64,000 nucleotides of DNA from Lachnospiraceae bacterium V9D3004 (GCA_000621985.1 JHWW01000002.1:434001-498000); one strand, 5' to 3'. Positions 35,871-45,842 are shown, numbered from the stretch's first letter. Translations and numbers: made by a program. Notes: a model not told the origin generated them from the sequence alone.

Positions 35871-37157
35871 ATGTTAGATATGAAATTTGTCAGGGAGAAT
35901 CCTGATATCGTAAAGCAGAATATTAAGAATAAATTCCAGGATCACAAGCTTCCGCTTGTTGATGAAGTAATCGCTCTCGATAAAGAGTCAAGAGAGACAA
36001 AGCAGAGAGCCGATTCGCTTCGTGCGATGAGGAATTCCGATTCCAAGCAGATCGGTGTCCTTATGGGACAGGGAAAGAAGGATGAAGCCGAAGAACTTAA
36101 GAAGAAAGTTGCAGGTAATTCCGCTGAACTTGCTTCTCTTGAAGAAAAAGAAACCGAGCTTCAGGAAAAGATCAAGAAAATAATGATGACGATTCCCAAT
36201 ATAATAGATCCAAGTGTGCCGATCGGTAAAGACGACAGTGAGAATGTTGAAGTAAAAAGATATGGTGAGCCGGCAGTACCTGATTTTGAGATCCCATATC
36301 ATACAGATATTATGGAGAAGCTTAACGGTATAGATCTTGATTCTGCGAGAAAAGTTGCAGGTAACGGTTTCTATTATCTGATGGGCGATATTGCAAGACT
36401 GCATTCGGCAGTGATCGCTTATGCACGTGATTTCATGATAGACAGAGGGTTCACATACTGTATTCCTCCATTCATGATAAGAAGCAACGTTGTTACCGGC
36501 GTTATGAGTTTTGATGAGATGGATGCCATGATGTATAAGATCGAAGGAGAGGATCTGTATCTTATCGGAACAAGTGAACATTCAATGATCGGTAAGTTTA
36601 TTGATACCATTATCCCCGAAAATGAACTGCCAAAGACGCTTACCAGCTATTCCCCGTGTTTCAGAAAAGAAAAGGGAGCTCACGGACTTGAGGAACGTGG
36701 TGTATACCGTATCCACCAGTTTGAAAAGCAGGAAATGATCGTTGTATGCAAACCGGATGAGAGTCCGATGTGGTTCGATAAGCTGTGGCAGAACACAGTT
36801 GACCTCTTCAGGTCAATGGACATCCCTGTAAGAACACTTGAGTGCTGTTCGGGAGATCTTGCAGATCTTAAAGTTAAGTCAGTCGATGTTGAAGCATGGT
36901 CACCGAGACAGAAAAAATATTTCGAAGTCGGTAGCTGTTCAAACTTAAGTGATGCACAGGCAAGAAGACTTAAGATCAGATATAAAACCGAGAACGGTAC
37001 AGTCTTTGCACATACGCTTAACAATACAGTTGTTGCTCCGCCGAGAATGCTTATCGCTTTTCTTGAGAATAATCTTAATGAAGACGGTAGTGTTAATATC
37101 CCTGAAGTGTTAAGACCTTATATGGGTGGTAAAGATACGATAAAGGTAAATGCATAA
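35871..37157 (+). CDS. serS: SerS, seryl-tRNA synthetase
   Basis: A 428-residue class II synthetase. The N-terminal long coiled-coil arm (about residues 28-105) that grips the tRNA is clear. The core has GTSEHSMIGKF, FRKEKGAHGLEERGVYRIHQFEKQEM (motif 2) and NNTVVAPPRMLIAFLEN (motif 3). GGGAGG precedes the ATG. The leader is too short for a T-box. A terminator follows. Confidence 0.96.
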   Translation: MLDMKFVRENPDIVKQNIKNKFQDHKLPLVDEVIALDKESRETKQRADSLRAMRNSDSKQIGVLMGQGKKDEAEELKKKVAGNSAELASLEEKETELQEKIKKIMMTIPNIIDPSVPIGKDDSENVEVKRYGEPAVPDFEIPYHTDIMEKLNGIDLDSARKVAGNGFYYLMGDIARLHSAVIAYARDFMIDRGFTYCIPPFMIRSNVVTGVMSFDEMDAMMYKIEGEDLYLIGTSEHSMIGKFIDTIIPENELPKTLTSYSPCFRKEKGAHGLEERGVYRIHQFEKQEMIVVCKPDESPMWFDKLWQNTVDLFRSMDIPVRTLECCSGDLADLKVKSVDVEAWSPRQKKYFEVGSCSNLSDAQARRLKIRYKTENGTVFAHTLNNTVVAPPRMLIAFLENNLNEDGSVNIPEVLRPYMGGKDTIKVNA

Positions 37158-37182
37158 TAAAGTAAACATAAAATTACATTAA

Positions 37183-37211
37183 AAAACAGGGCTGTTATTT
37201 GACCCTGTTTT
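37183..37211 (+). terminator. Rho-independent terminator after serS
   Basis: AAAACAGGG (37183-37191) and CCCTGTTTT (37203-37211) form a perfect 9-bp stem with an 11-nt loop and a T-rich tail. Confidence 0.75.
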
Positions 37212-37212
37212 G

Positions 37213-37241
37213 TTGACTTAAATGGGTGTTTTTGATATAAT
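37213..37241 (+). promoter_or_regulatory. Strong sigma-A promoter for the GGDEF/EAL gene
   Basis: TTGACT (37213-37218) and a perfect TATAAT (37236-37241) are 17 bp apart. It begins 2 bp after the serS terminator stem and gives a leader of about 50 nt. Confidence 0.75.
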
Positions 37242-37297
37242 GTATATTAATTATTTATGGGTATTTTGCAACTATAAAATTGTTAAGGGGTGTAACA

Positions 37298-39676
37298 ATG
37301 AAAAGACGCAGAGTCAGTAAGCTGGGGCTTAAGTATATGGCAAGTACTTTATTTCCTGCTATACTTGTCCTCGTTATTGCTTCTGTAATTTGTTACAATA
37401 CTATATCTCAGAGCAGGGTCAGTACAATAACCCAGGAAGTTCAAAGACAGGCTACTGCCAAGAATTTGGATGCATATAACTCGCTTGACAAAGTGATCGC
37501 TGAAGTGAACCTTCTCAGTAAATACAGTATCATGTATAACTTTATGGTTACGGACAGTGCAGACGATCATTATTTCTCGCAGACCAAGGCTACACTTGCA
37601 CTTAATGAATTCTCGGAATTTGACAGAAGCATCATAGTCTCTTCATGGGTTGCTGTGTTTGATAAAGGACTCTTTAAAAGCGACGGCAAATGTAATTATA
37701 AAAGAGAGAATATCACCGATTTTTCTGTGTTTCCATGGTATAATGTCAATAAATTAAATCTCGGAGAGATATATTATTCAAAATCATACATTACCGATGT
37801 TAATAAGGCGGAAGCCAATGACAGGGTTATAAGTGCGATATGTCCGGTCTTTGATAAGACAACACATGTGCTTATCGGCGCATATGGTGTTGATATATCA
37901 ATGAGATATATTAATACATTATATGTGCTTGAAGGCTATTCTACAGCTGTGTTATTCATAACGGATGAAAACGGTGAACTATTATATTTCTCTGACGGTG
38001 TCACCAGTAAAAGATATGAATTTGCTGAGACGTTCATTAAGAGTACCAACCTTCTTAACAGAGATCAGGTTGAATTCAGAAGCAATTTGTACAGATGTGT
38101 TAAGGTTCATGCTGCCGACAAGGGATGGAATCTGTTATATATGATCGATAATGACAGGATCACTTCGAGTGTTAATTCCATCGCAATGCCGATCCTTGTG
38201 ACATTCTTAATAGCTTCTGTCGGTCTTACGATAATCATGTCCATATTCATTATCAGATTCGTTGAGAGAATAAAGCTTGTAACAGCCAGCACAAAAGATA
38301 TCGCCAGCGGCAAATATGACAACAGAATGGTTGTTGACAGTGATGACGAATTCGGCGAACTGGCTCTTGCATTCAATGAAACGATTGATAAACTGAAGAG
38401 CGTTGCGGAATTTGATGAGATAACCAAAGTATACAATATTACGACATTTTACCGTATTGCTGAAGATATGATCAAATCAAACGATGAAATGACCGGCAGA
38501 TATGCCATTGTAAGACTTGATATAGATCATTTCAGGCTTATAAATGATCTGTACAGCTGGCAGACCGGTAATAATATTCTTATACACATAGCGAATTGCA
38601 TCAAGAATAATATTGCTGATAAAGGCATATGCGGAAGAATATCCGGCGATATATTTGTTATGTGTGTAAAGCATAAAGACAAATATGAGCTTGAGAGTAT
38701 ACTTCTTGATATTAAGAATGAAATAATGAAATATGACATAATGATTGAGCTTAATCCTCACTTTGGAATATATCAGGAAGCTGAAAAAGACATACCCGTA
38801 TATCTTATGTGTGACAGAGCAGGAGTTGCCTTAAGCGTCATTAAAGGAAATCTTCTTAACACATTTTCATATTATGACAATGCTATCGGACGTAAGAATA
38901 CAGACATCAAATTCATTGAAGCCAATATGCACAGCGCTATCGAACAGAATCAGTTCTTCATATTATTGCAGCCGAAGTTCGATATGTTCGATAATAAGAT
39001 CGTCGGTGCGGAGTCACTTGTCAGATGGGAACACCCTGAGAAAGGTCTCATCAGACCGGATCTGTTCGTTCCGATATTTGAAAAGAACGGTTTTGTCATA
39101 TCGCTTGACGAATATGTATGGGAAGAAACCTGTAAGAACATCCACAACTGGCTTGAAGCAGGTTACGATGTGGTTCCGATATCGGTTAATGTGTCAAGAA
39201 TACATATATATGATAAGCATTTCCTTGATACAATTACCGGACTTGTAAAAAAATACAATATCCCCGCCAATCTGCTTGAACTTGAATTTACGGAGAGTGC
39301 GCTTCTCGATGATGTTGCAGAGTTGTATTCTCTTATGGAACAGCTAAAAGAGAACGGATTTAAACTGCTGATGGATGATTTTGCTTCAGGTTATTCGTCA
39401 CTTAATACATTGAAATCTGCATCTTTTGATATTGTAAAGCTTGACAGGGATTTCATCAATTCGATATGTAAGAGTGACAGAGACAGACTTCTCGTTACGA
39501 GTACCGTTGCGCTTATTAACAGTCAGAATATGGAGATCGTTGTAGAGGGTGTTGAGACCGAAGAACAGGTTAATGCTCTTAAGAAAGCAGGATGCCGTAT
39601 TGCTCAGGGTTATTACTATTCAAGACCTATCAACGTGTCCGAATTTGAGAAGGTTGCGTATAAGAAAGAGGATTAA
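37298..39676 (+). CDS. Membrane c-di-GMP phosphodiesterase with degenerate GGDEF domain
   Basis: A 792-residue signalling protein. It has a helix near residues 15-38, an extracytoplasmic dCache-like sensor (about 40-290), a second helix (about 295-320), HAMP (about 320-370), GGDEF (about 375-530) and EAL (about 540-792). The GGDEF signature reads SGDIF, so cyclase activity is unlikely. The EAL domain keeps its catalytic residues: the EAL-position Glu (as ESLVRW), SVNVSR, LEFTES, MDDFASGYSS, VKLDRDF and VEGVET. It should therefore break down c-di-GMP in response to an outside ligand. AAGGGG is 7 nt before ATG 37298. Confidence 0.9.
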   Translation: MKRRRVSKLGLKYMASTLFPAILVLVIASVICYNTISQSRVSTITQEVQRQATAKNLDAYNSLDKVIAEVNLLSKYSIMYNFMVTDSADDHYFSQTKATLALNEFSEFDRSIIVSSWVAVFDKGLFKSDGKCNYKRENITDFSVFPWYNVNKLNLGEIYYSKSYITDVNKAEANDRVISAICPVFDKTTHVLIGAYGVDISMRYINTLYVLEGYSTAVLFITDENGELLYFSDGVTSKRYEFAETFIKSTNLLNRDQVEFRSNLYRCVKVHAADKGWNLLYMIDNDRITSSVNSIAMPILVTFLIASVGLTIIMSIFIIRFVERIKLVTASTKDIASGKYDNRMVVDSDDEFGELALAFNETIDKLKSVAEFDEITKVYNITTFYRIAEDMIKSNDEMTGRYAIVRLDIDHFRLINDLYSWQTGNNILIHIANCIKNNIADKGICGRISGDIFVMCVKHKDKYELESILLDIKNEIMKYDIMIELNPHFGIYQEAEKDIPVYLMCDRAGVALSVIKGNLLNTFSYYDNAIGRKNTDIKFIEANMHSAIEQNQFFILLQPKFDMFDNKIVGAESLVRWEHPEKGLIRPDLFVPIFEKNGFVISLDEYVWEETCKNIHNWLEAGYDVVPISVNVSRIHIYDKHFLDTITGLVKKYNIPANLLELEFTESALLDDVAELYSLMEQLKENGFKLLMDDFASGYSSLNTLKSASFDIVKLDRDFINSICKSDRDRLLVTSTVALINSQNMEIVVEGVETEEQVNALKKAGCRIAQGYYYSRPINVSEFEKVAYKKED

Positions 39677-39775
39677 TAACTGTTTAGCCCCCACAAAGTT
39701 TTTCATGATGTGTAGTGAAAATAAACACGGGGTGCCGGACGGTAACAATAATTATAATTTAAGGAGGAACTAAAA

Positions 39776-40402
39776 ATGTCTATTGAGGTTAAAAAAGTAA
39801 CAGATCCGGCTTTTAAGAAGTACGGAAGGATCATTAAGGATTATGATTGCAGTGAGCTTATTGCCAAGATGGGTGAAACACCCATGCCTGCAGATGAGGT
39901 TATATATATTCCGTCAGATGCAGCTCTTGAAGCGCTTCCGATCGGAAAGGAATTCACTGACAGTCTGTTCGGCGGACTTCCGATGCAGATAGGTTATTGT
40001 AACGGAACCAACAGCCTGCTTAATGCAGTTGAGTATCACAGATCTTCCGAATTCAATGTTGCATGTACGGATCTTATCATGTTATTCGGAAGCGAACAGG
40101 ATATAGAAGATGATTTTACATATGATTCTTCAAAGATCGAAGCTTTTCATCTTCCTGCGGGAACAATGATCGAGTGTTATGCTACAACACTTCATTATGC
40201 ACCATGCGGATGTAACGGAAACGGCTTCAGATGCGTTGTGGCTCTTCCGAGAGATACCAATCTTGATCTTGAAGTTGTTCCGTCTGTTTCTTCGGAAGAC
40301 AAGCTTATGACAGCAAGAAACAAATGGCTCATTGCACATCCGGATGCAAAGATCGAAGGAGCTTTTAACGGTATCAAAGGCGAGAATATCTCCGTAGATT
40401 AA
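39776..40402 (+). CDS. DUF4867 family protein, cupin-like
   Basis: A 208-residue cytosolic protein recognised as DUF4867, a family mainly found in Lachnospiraceae. Typical stretches are FKKYGRIIKDYD, IQIGYCNGTNSLLNAVEYHRSSEFN in approximate form, EDDFTYDSSKIEAF, YATTLHYAPC and ARNKWLIAHPDA. The two His-containing blocks and GxxIE pattern suggest a cupin barrel that could bind a metal; this is inference. Function unknown. GGAGG precedes the ATG. The TAA shares a base with the maf start. Confidence 0.75.
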   Translation: MSIEVKKVTDPAFKKYGRIIKDYDCSELIAKMGETPMPADEVIYIPSDAALEALPIGKEFTDSLFGGLPMQIGYCNGTNSLLNAVEYHRSSEFNVACTDLIMLFGSEQDIEDDFTYDSSKIEAFHLPAGTMIECYATTLHYAPCGCNGNGFRCVVALPRDTNLDLEVVPSVSSEDKLMTARNKWLIAHPDAKIEGAFNGIKGENISVD

Positions 40403-41034
40403 TGAGCGTAAGATACATATTAGCCTCGGCATCGCCGAGAAGAAGAGAAATCCTGACTCAGGTTGGGATTTCTTTTGAAGTTATGGCAAGTGATGTTGAA
40501 GAGATCATAACCGAAACAGTTCCGGAAAAAATGGTTATGGAACTTGCCACATTAAAAAGCAACGATATAAGAGACCGTATACTTGTAGATATTAAAGAAA
40601 AACCAGACAGTGACCTGATCGAAAACGATGCAGATATGCATGAAAGGATCGAATACGACAGGATATATGTTATCGGCGCTGATACAATGGTGTTTTGTGA
40701 CGGTCTTCACATGGGTAAGCCGCATGATGAAGAAGACGCTTTCAGAATGCTTGATATGCTTCAGGGAAATACACATCAGGTTATAACGGGTGTATGTGTC
40801 AATGAGCTTATATCAGGGACTCAGACCGTGTTTGCCGAAACAACCGATGTTAGCGTAGTGAGGATGAATGAAGAGCAGATACGTGATTATATAAAAACCG
40901 GAGAATGCCTTGATAAAGCGGGTTCTTACGCCATTCAGGGATATTTTTCAAGATACATTAACAGGATTGAGGGAGATTATTATAATGTAGTCGGATTCCC
41001 GATATGCAGCTTCTGTGAAAAAATAATATCTTGA
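40402..41034 (+). CDS. maf: Maf family nucleoside triphosphate pyrophosphatase
   Basis: A 210-residue house-cleaning enzyme that hydrolyses non-canonical or modified nucleotides. It has the family start YILASASPRRREIL, the VIGADTMVFCDG and GKPHDEEDAF motifs, THQVITGV and DKAGSYAIQGYFSRYI. An insertion of about 20 residues, rich in Asp, lies between the second helix and the GADT motif. The start overlaps the DUF4867 stop by one base. Confidence 0.92.
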   Translation: MSVRYILASASPRRREILTQVGISFEVMASDVEEIITETVPEKMVMELATLKSNDIRDRILVDIKEKPDSDLIENDADMHERIEYDRIYVIGADTMVFCDGLHMGKPHDEEDAFRMLDMLQGNTHQVITGVCVNELISGTQTVFAETTDVSVVRMNEEQIRDYIKTGECLDKAGSYAIQGYFSRYINRIEGDYYNVVGFPICSFCEKIIS

Positions 41035-41059
41035 TTTTGATAGAATATGGGTATATAAT
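41031..41059 (+). promoter_or_regulatory. Candidate sigma-A promoter for the aminotransferase gene
   Basis: TTGATT (41031-41036) overlaps the maf stop codon, and a perfect TATAAT (41054-41059) follows after 17 bp. The leader is about 50 nt. Confidence 0.6.
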
Positions 41060-41114
41060 GTTTTGAAGTGTGGGCACAACAGTAATACGATTAATAGCCT
41101 GCCGGAGGTAAAAA

Positions 41115-42395
41115 ATGATTACACCATATACTAAGATGTCACGTAGAAAGCTCGAAGAAGAGTATAAGAAAGTAAAAAAAGAATATGAAGATTATAAGGG
41201 TAAAGGCTTGAAGCTTGATATGTCAAGAGGTAAGCCCGCACCGTCTCAGCTTGATCTGTCAATGCCAATGATGGATGTTCTTAACGGCACATCCGATTGC
41301 GATGAAGAGCTTGACTGCAGAAATTACGGATGCCCGGGTGGAATCAGCAAAGCAAAGAAGCTTATGGCTGACCTTATGGAAGTATCACCTGACAATGTGA
41401 TCGTATTCGGTAATTCCAGTCTTAATATTATGTTTGACCTTATATCAACTGCCATGAACAAAGGTATCATGGGTTCCACACCCTGGTGCAAGCTTGATAA
41501 AGTCAAATTCCTATGTCCTGTACCCGGTTACGACAGGCATTTTGCGGTAACGGAATACTTTGGAATTGAGATGATCAACATTCCAATGACGCCTGAAGGA
41601 CCTGATATGGATATGGTTGAAAAATATGTGAATAACGATCCTGAAGTAAAAGGAATCTGGTGTGTACCAAAATATTCCAATCCTCAGGGAATCACATATT
41701 CAAAGGAAACAGTTAAAAGATTTGCCGCACTTGAACCGGCAGCGGAAGATTTCAGAATAATATGGGATAATGCATATATAGTCCATCATCTGTATGAGGA
41801 TGATCAGGATGTCCTTTATTCACTTCCCGATGAATGCGCGAAAAAGGGTAAGCCGGATATGTTCTATATGCTTGCCTCAACTTCCAAGATCACATTCCCC
41901 GGAAGCGGTGTATCTGCACTTGCTGCATCCGAAGCAAACCTTAAGGATGTGTTCGGAAGATTAAAATGGCAGACTATCGGACATGATAAGATGAATCAGT
42001 TGAGACATGTAAGATTCCTTAAAGATTCTGAAGGAATAAGACAGCATATGAGCAAACATGCCGATCTGATCAGACCGAAGTTCGAGCTGGTTAACGAGAT
42101 ACTTCAGAAAAACCTTGCAGGTCTTGATATTGGAAGCTGGATAAAGCCTAAAGGAGGTTACTTCATATCCTTTGATTCCATGGATGGATGTGCAGCCAAT
42201 ATAATAAATAAAGCAAAGGAAGCGGGAGTTGTGATGACAGGTGCAGGTTCCACATATCCTTATCATAAGGATCCGCATGATTCAAACATCAGGATCGCAC
42301 CAACATATCCCGAGATCGATGATCTAAGGGAAGCTGCGGAATTATTTACCGTATGCGTCAAACTTGTCTCGCTGGAGAAGATAATTAATTCATGA
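41115..42395 (+). CDS. PLP-dependent aminotransferase, type Ic aspartate aminotransferase group
   Basis: A 426-residue fold-type I aminotransferase. DMSRGKPAPSQLDLS near the start, CRNYGCPGGISKAK, WCVPKYSNPQGITYS, WDNAYIVHHLYED and the PLP-lysine segment LASTSKITFPGSGVSAL place it in the branch often named alanine-glyoxylate or type Ic aspartate aminotransferase. It probably moves amino groups between aspartate and 2-oxoglutarate. It overlaps queH by 4 bp, so the two are coupled, though no shared pathway is apparent. Confidence 0.87.
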   Translation: MITPYTKMSRRKLEEEYKKVKKEYEDYKGKGLKLDMSRGKPAPSQLDLSMPMMDVLNGTSDCDEELDCRNYGCPGGISKAKKLMADLMEVSPDNVIVFGNSSLNIMFDLISTAMNKGIMGSTPWCKLDKVKFLCPVPGYDRHFAVTEYFGIEMINIPMTPEGPDMDMVEKYVNNDPEVKGIWCVPKYSNPQGITYSKETVKRFAALEPAAEDFRIIWDNAYIVHHLYEDDQDVLYSLPDECAKKGKPDMFYMLASTSKITFPGSGVSALAASEANLKDVFGRLKWQTIGHDKMNQLRHVRFLKDSEGIRQHMSKHADLIRPKFELVNEILQKNLAGLDIGSWIKPKGGYFISFDSMDGCAANIINKAKEAGVVMTGAGSTYPYHKDPHDSNIRIAPTYPEIDDLREAAELFTVCVKLVSLEKIINS

Positions 42396-42979
42396 TCAAT
42401 TATCAACGTGAACTTGATGGAATTCTTGAAACTATTAATGATTCAAAGTTACTGCTGCATGCATGCTGTGCACCATGCAGCAGTTATTGTCTTGAATATT
42501 TATCAGGATATTTTGATATATATGTCTATTTTTATAATCCTAACATTACCGAACGTAATGAATATAACGTAAGAAAAGAAGAATTGATTCGATTTATTAA
42601 TAATTATCCATTTAACAAAAAAGTGTATTATATTGACGGTGAATATGAACCCGATAAGTTTTTTTCGATGGCAAAAGGCCTTGAAACCTGTAAAGAAGGC
42701 GGGGAGAGGTGTCATAAGTGCTACGAACTCAGAATGCGTTCGGCGGCTCAAAAAGCATTGGAATTGAATTGTGATTATTTTTGTACGACACTTACCATAA
42801 GCCCGCTTAAGAATTCACAGGTTATAAATCAGATCGGTTTTAATATAGAAAAAGAATACGGAGTCAGGTGGCTTCCTTCAGATTTTAAGAAGAAAAACGG
42901 TTTTAAGCGCAGTATTGAACTTTCTTCTGAATACGGACTTTACAGGCAGAATTACTGCGGTTGTGTATATTCAAAGTGA
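42392..42979 (+). CDS. queH: QueH, epoxyqueuosine reductase
   Basis: A 195-residue Fe-S enzyme that carries out the last step of queuosine synthesis in tRNA, replacing QueG. The motif set is complete: HACCAPCSSY at the N-terminus, GGERCHKCYELR in the middle and YRQNYCGCVYS at the end, giving the cysteines of the cluster and active site. Its start overlaps the aminotransferase stop (ATGA). No other que genes are in the window. Confidence 0.93.
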   Translation: MINYQRELDGILETINDSKLLLHACCAPCSSYCLEYLSGYFDIYVYFYNPNITERNEYNVRKEELIRFINNYPFNKKVYYIDGEYEPDKFFSMAKGLETCKEGGERCHKCYELRMRSAAQKALELNCDYFCTTLTISPLKNSQVINQIGFNIEKEYGVRWLPSDFKKKNGFKRSIELSSEYGLYRQNYCGCVYSK

Positions 42980-43001
42980 ACAATAAAAAAATATTAAATA
43001 A

Positions 43002-43020
43002 AAAAAGGAAATCCCTTTTT
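43002..43020 (+). terminator. Small terminator after queH
   Basis: AAAAAGG (43002-43008) and CCTTTTT (43014-43020) form a 7-bp stem with a 5-nt loop. The T run is part of the stem, so strength is uncertain. Confidence 0.5.
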
Positions 43021-43054
43021 CACGTTGTATATATATAATATGGGGGTTGATATT

Positions 43055-44062
43055 ATGAACATAAGGGAGAAGATAGAACAGAGAGAACATGAGATACTTA
43101 GTCCATATGCGTCATTCAGCGATCAGTCTAAAGGCAGGGAAGTTGAGATCCCTCAATGTGACATAAGACCGGTCTATCAGCGTGACAGAGACAGAATAAT
43201 CCATTGCAAGGCATTCAGAAGATTAAAACAAAAGACACAGGTATTTCTTGCGCCTCAGGGAGACCATTACCGCACCAGACTTACACATACACTTGAAGTG
43301 TCTCAGAACGCAAGGACCATTGCAAAAGCACTGAGACTTAATGAGGATCTTACCGAAGCGATCGCTCTCGGGCATGATATAGGACACACTCCCTACGGTC
43401 ACTGCGGAGAAAGAGCACTCAATAAGTTCTGCCCCGGAGGGTTCGAACACAACAGACAGGGTGTAAGACTTGTTGAGATACTTGAAAAAAACGGTGAAGG
43501 ACTCAATCTTACGTATGAAGTAAGAGACGGTATATTGAATCACCAGACTTCAGGTGATCCGGCAACCCTTGAAGGAAAGATTGTAAGAATATCCGACAAG
43601 ATAGCATATATTAATTCCGATATTGATGACGCTGTAAGAGCGCATATTATAAAAAACGAAGATATTCCCCAAAAATATACCGATGTTCTTGGCAATACAC
43701 TTAATGAAAGACTTAATACATTAATTCATGATATAATATCTTCCAGTGAAGGAATCAATGATATTAAAATGACTGCGGAGATTGAGGATGCATTCAAAGG
43801 GCTTAGAAAATTCATGTTTGAGAATGTATATACCAATCCGATCGCAAAAGGCGAGGAGACCAAAGCAGCTCATGTGATCGATCAGTTATTTGAATATTAT
43901 TCGAATCATATAGATGAGCTTCCCGATGAATTCAGGATGCTTATAGATAAAGGAACAGACAGGGCAAGAGCCATATGTGACTATATAGCATGTATGTCTG
44001 ACCAGTACGCAACCAATATGTTTAAAGAACTTACCATACCTAAAACATGGAATATTCTTTGA
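43055..44062 (+). CDS. dgt: Dgt-like deoxyguanosinetriphosphate triphosphohydrolase
   Basis: A 335-residue HD-domain enzyme expected to hydrolyse dNTPs to nucleoside and triphosphate. It has RDRDRIIHCKAFRRLKQKTQVF, the metal site in HYRTRLTHTLEV, GHDIGHTPYGHCGE, and a second conserved block around NHQTSGDPATLEGKIVRISDKIAYIN. ATG 43055 follows GGGGG at 43042-43046; the longer reading from 43025 has no ribosome-binding site. It heads dgt-dnaG-rpoD-trmK. Confidence 0.92.
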   Translation: MNIREKIEQREHEILSPYASFSDQSKGREVEIPQCDIRPVYQRDRDRIIHCKAFRRLKQKTQVFLAPQGDHYRTRLTHTLEVSQNARTIAKALRLNEDLTEAIALGHDIGHTPYGHCGERALNKFCPGGFEHNRQGVRLVEILEKNGEGLNLTYEVRDGILNHQTSGDPATLEGKIVRISDKIAYINSDIDDAVRAHIIKNEDIPQKYTDVLGNTLNERLNTLIHDIISSSEGINDIKMTAEIEDAFKGLRKFMFENVYTNPIAKGEETKAAHVIDQLFEYYSNHIDELPDEFRMLIDKGTDRARAICDYIACMSDQYATNMFKELTIPKTWNIL

Positions 44063-44078
44063 TGGAGGGATTATAGAA

Positions 44079-45830
44079 TTGTTCTATCCGGAAGAGCTTA
44101 TTGAAGAGGTAAGAAGCAGGATTGACATAGTGGATCTTATATCTCCGTATGTTCAGCTTAAGAAAAACGGTGCCAATTATGTCGGATTATGTCCGTTTCA
44201 TAATGAAAAAACCGCTTCATTTTCAGTGAACAGGAATAAACAGATGTATAAATGCTTCGGTTGCGGAGTCGGAGGAAATGCATTCACATTCGTGATGGAA
44301 TATGATAATCTGACTTTTCCCGAAGCAGTAAGACAGCTCGCCGAAAGAGCAGGCGTAAGTCTTCCTGAGGGTTCAGATAATCCCGAAGACAGAAAAAGAG
44401 CGGGAAAACGAAAAAGATTATTGGAGATACATAAAGAAGCCGTAAAGTATTATTATGCCATGCTCAAATCTCCGCAGGGAAAGCAGGGATATGATTACTT
44501 CATATCAAGAGGACTGGGTGATGAGACCATAAGTAAATTCGGTCTTGGTTTTACCGGCCGGGGGAGTCTGTACAGATATCTGCAAAGTAAAGGATATACT
44601 GATGAAGAACTGAAAGATTCCGGACTCATAACATTCAGCGAGACCAAAGGGGCGATGGACAAATTCTGGAACAGAGTAATGTTTCCGGTAATGGATGTCA
44701 ATAATCATGTGATCGCTTTCGGCGGAAGGGTTATGGGAGAGGGTACACCCAAGTATCTGAATTCGCCTGCAACAATGATATTCGATAAGAGCAGGAATCT
44801 GTATGGACTTAATTATGCGAGGCACTCAAGAGAAAATTACATATTGTTATGTGAAGGATATATGGATGTCATATCGCTTCATCAGGCAGGATTTGATAAT
44901 GCATGTGCTTCGCTTGGAACAGCGCTTACAGGTCTGCAGGCCAATCTGATAAAAAGATATGTGTCAAAAGTTGTTATTACATATGACAGTGATGGTGCAG
45001 GTATCAATGCGGCACTAAGGGCAATACCGATACTTAAAAATGCCGGGATAAGTGTAAAGATACTTAACATGAAACCTTATAAAGATCCGGACGAATTCAT
45101 CAAGGCACTCGGTGTTGAAGAATATAAAAAAAGAATTGAGGAAGCAAAATCGGCATTTGATTTTGAGATAAGTGTACTTGAGACAAATTATAATTTTAAC
45201 GAACCCGAAGAAAAAACACAATTCTTCAATGAGGTTGCAAAAAAGATTCTTATATTCGAAGATGAGCTTGAGAGAAACACTTATATAGACGCCGTTGCGG
45301 TAAGATATAATATACGTGCCGATGACCTGAAAAAGCTTGTGATTAAACTAAGTGCAAGAATGTCCGGCATACCGGTTTCGGTATCGGTAACAAAAGAGAG
45401 AAGCCGTGACAAAACCGATGGTAATGCACAGGCACAGGAGATACTGCTTACGTGGATATCAAGTGAACCTGAACTGATCGATAAGATCGGTGAGTATATA
45501 TCGGTTGAAGATTTTTATGAAGAACCCTATAAAACTATTGCGGGAATGGTTTTTGAACAATATGAATCCGAGCATTCCGTAAGTCCTGCAAGAATCCTTA
45601 ATCAATTCGAAGAGGCAGAAGAACAGCGTAAAGCCGCCGGAATATTAAGCAATTCTATGGCTGTAGAAGAATTTGATGTTGCTGAACGAGAGAGGGTCAT
45701 CAATGAATTGGTTAAACGTTTAAGGCAACAAAGTCTGGATCATTTTACGAGGAATGCTACGAATCCGGAAGACCTTCAGAAGATCATAGTTATGAAAACT
45801 GATTTACAAAAAATGCATATTACATTGTAG
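44079..45830 (+). CDS. dnaG: DnaG, DNA primase
   Basis: A 583-residue primase that makes RNA primers for replication. The N-terminal CHC2 zinc finger is complete (CPFHNEKTASF and CFGCGVGGN). The core has the RNA-polymerase basic site EGYMDVISLHQAG (Toprim Glu) and TYDSDGAGINAALRA (Toprim Asp). The C-terminal DnaB-binding region covers about residues 440-583. The start is TTG at 44079, supported by GGAGGG at 44064-44069. Confidence 0.95.
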   Translation: MFYPEELIEEVRSRIDIVDLISPYVQLKKNGANYVGLCPFHNEKTASFSVNRNKQMYKCFGCGVGGNAFTFVMEYDNLTFPEAVRQLAERAGVSLPEGSDNPEDRKRAGKRKRLLEIHKEAVKYYYAMLKSPQGKQGYDYFISRGLGDETISKFGLGFTGRGSLYRYLQSKGYTDEELKDSGLITFSETKGAMDKFWNRVMFPVMDVNNHVIAFGGRVMGEGTPKYLNSPATMIFDKSRNLYGLNYARHSRENYILLCEGYMDVISLHQAGFDNACASLGTALTGLQANLIKRYVSKVVITYDSDGAGINAALRAIPILKNAGISVKILNMKPYKDPDEFIKALGVEEYKKRIEEAKSAFDFEISVLETNYNFNEPEEKTQFFNEVAKKILIFEDELERNTYIDAVAVRYNIRADDLKKLVIKLSARMSGIPVSVSVTKERSRDKTDGNAQAQEILLTWISSEPELIDKIGEYISVEDFYEEPYKTIAGMVFEQYESEHSVSPARILNQFEEAEEQRKAAGILSNSMAVEEFDVAERERVINELVKRLRQQSLDHFTRNATNPEDLQKIIVMKTDLQKMHITL

Positions 45831-45842
45831 GAGGAGAATAAT

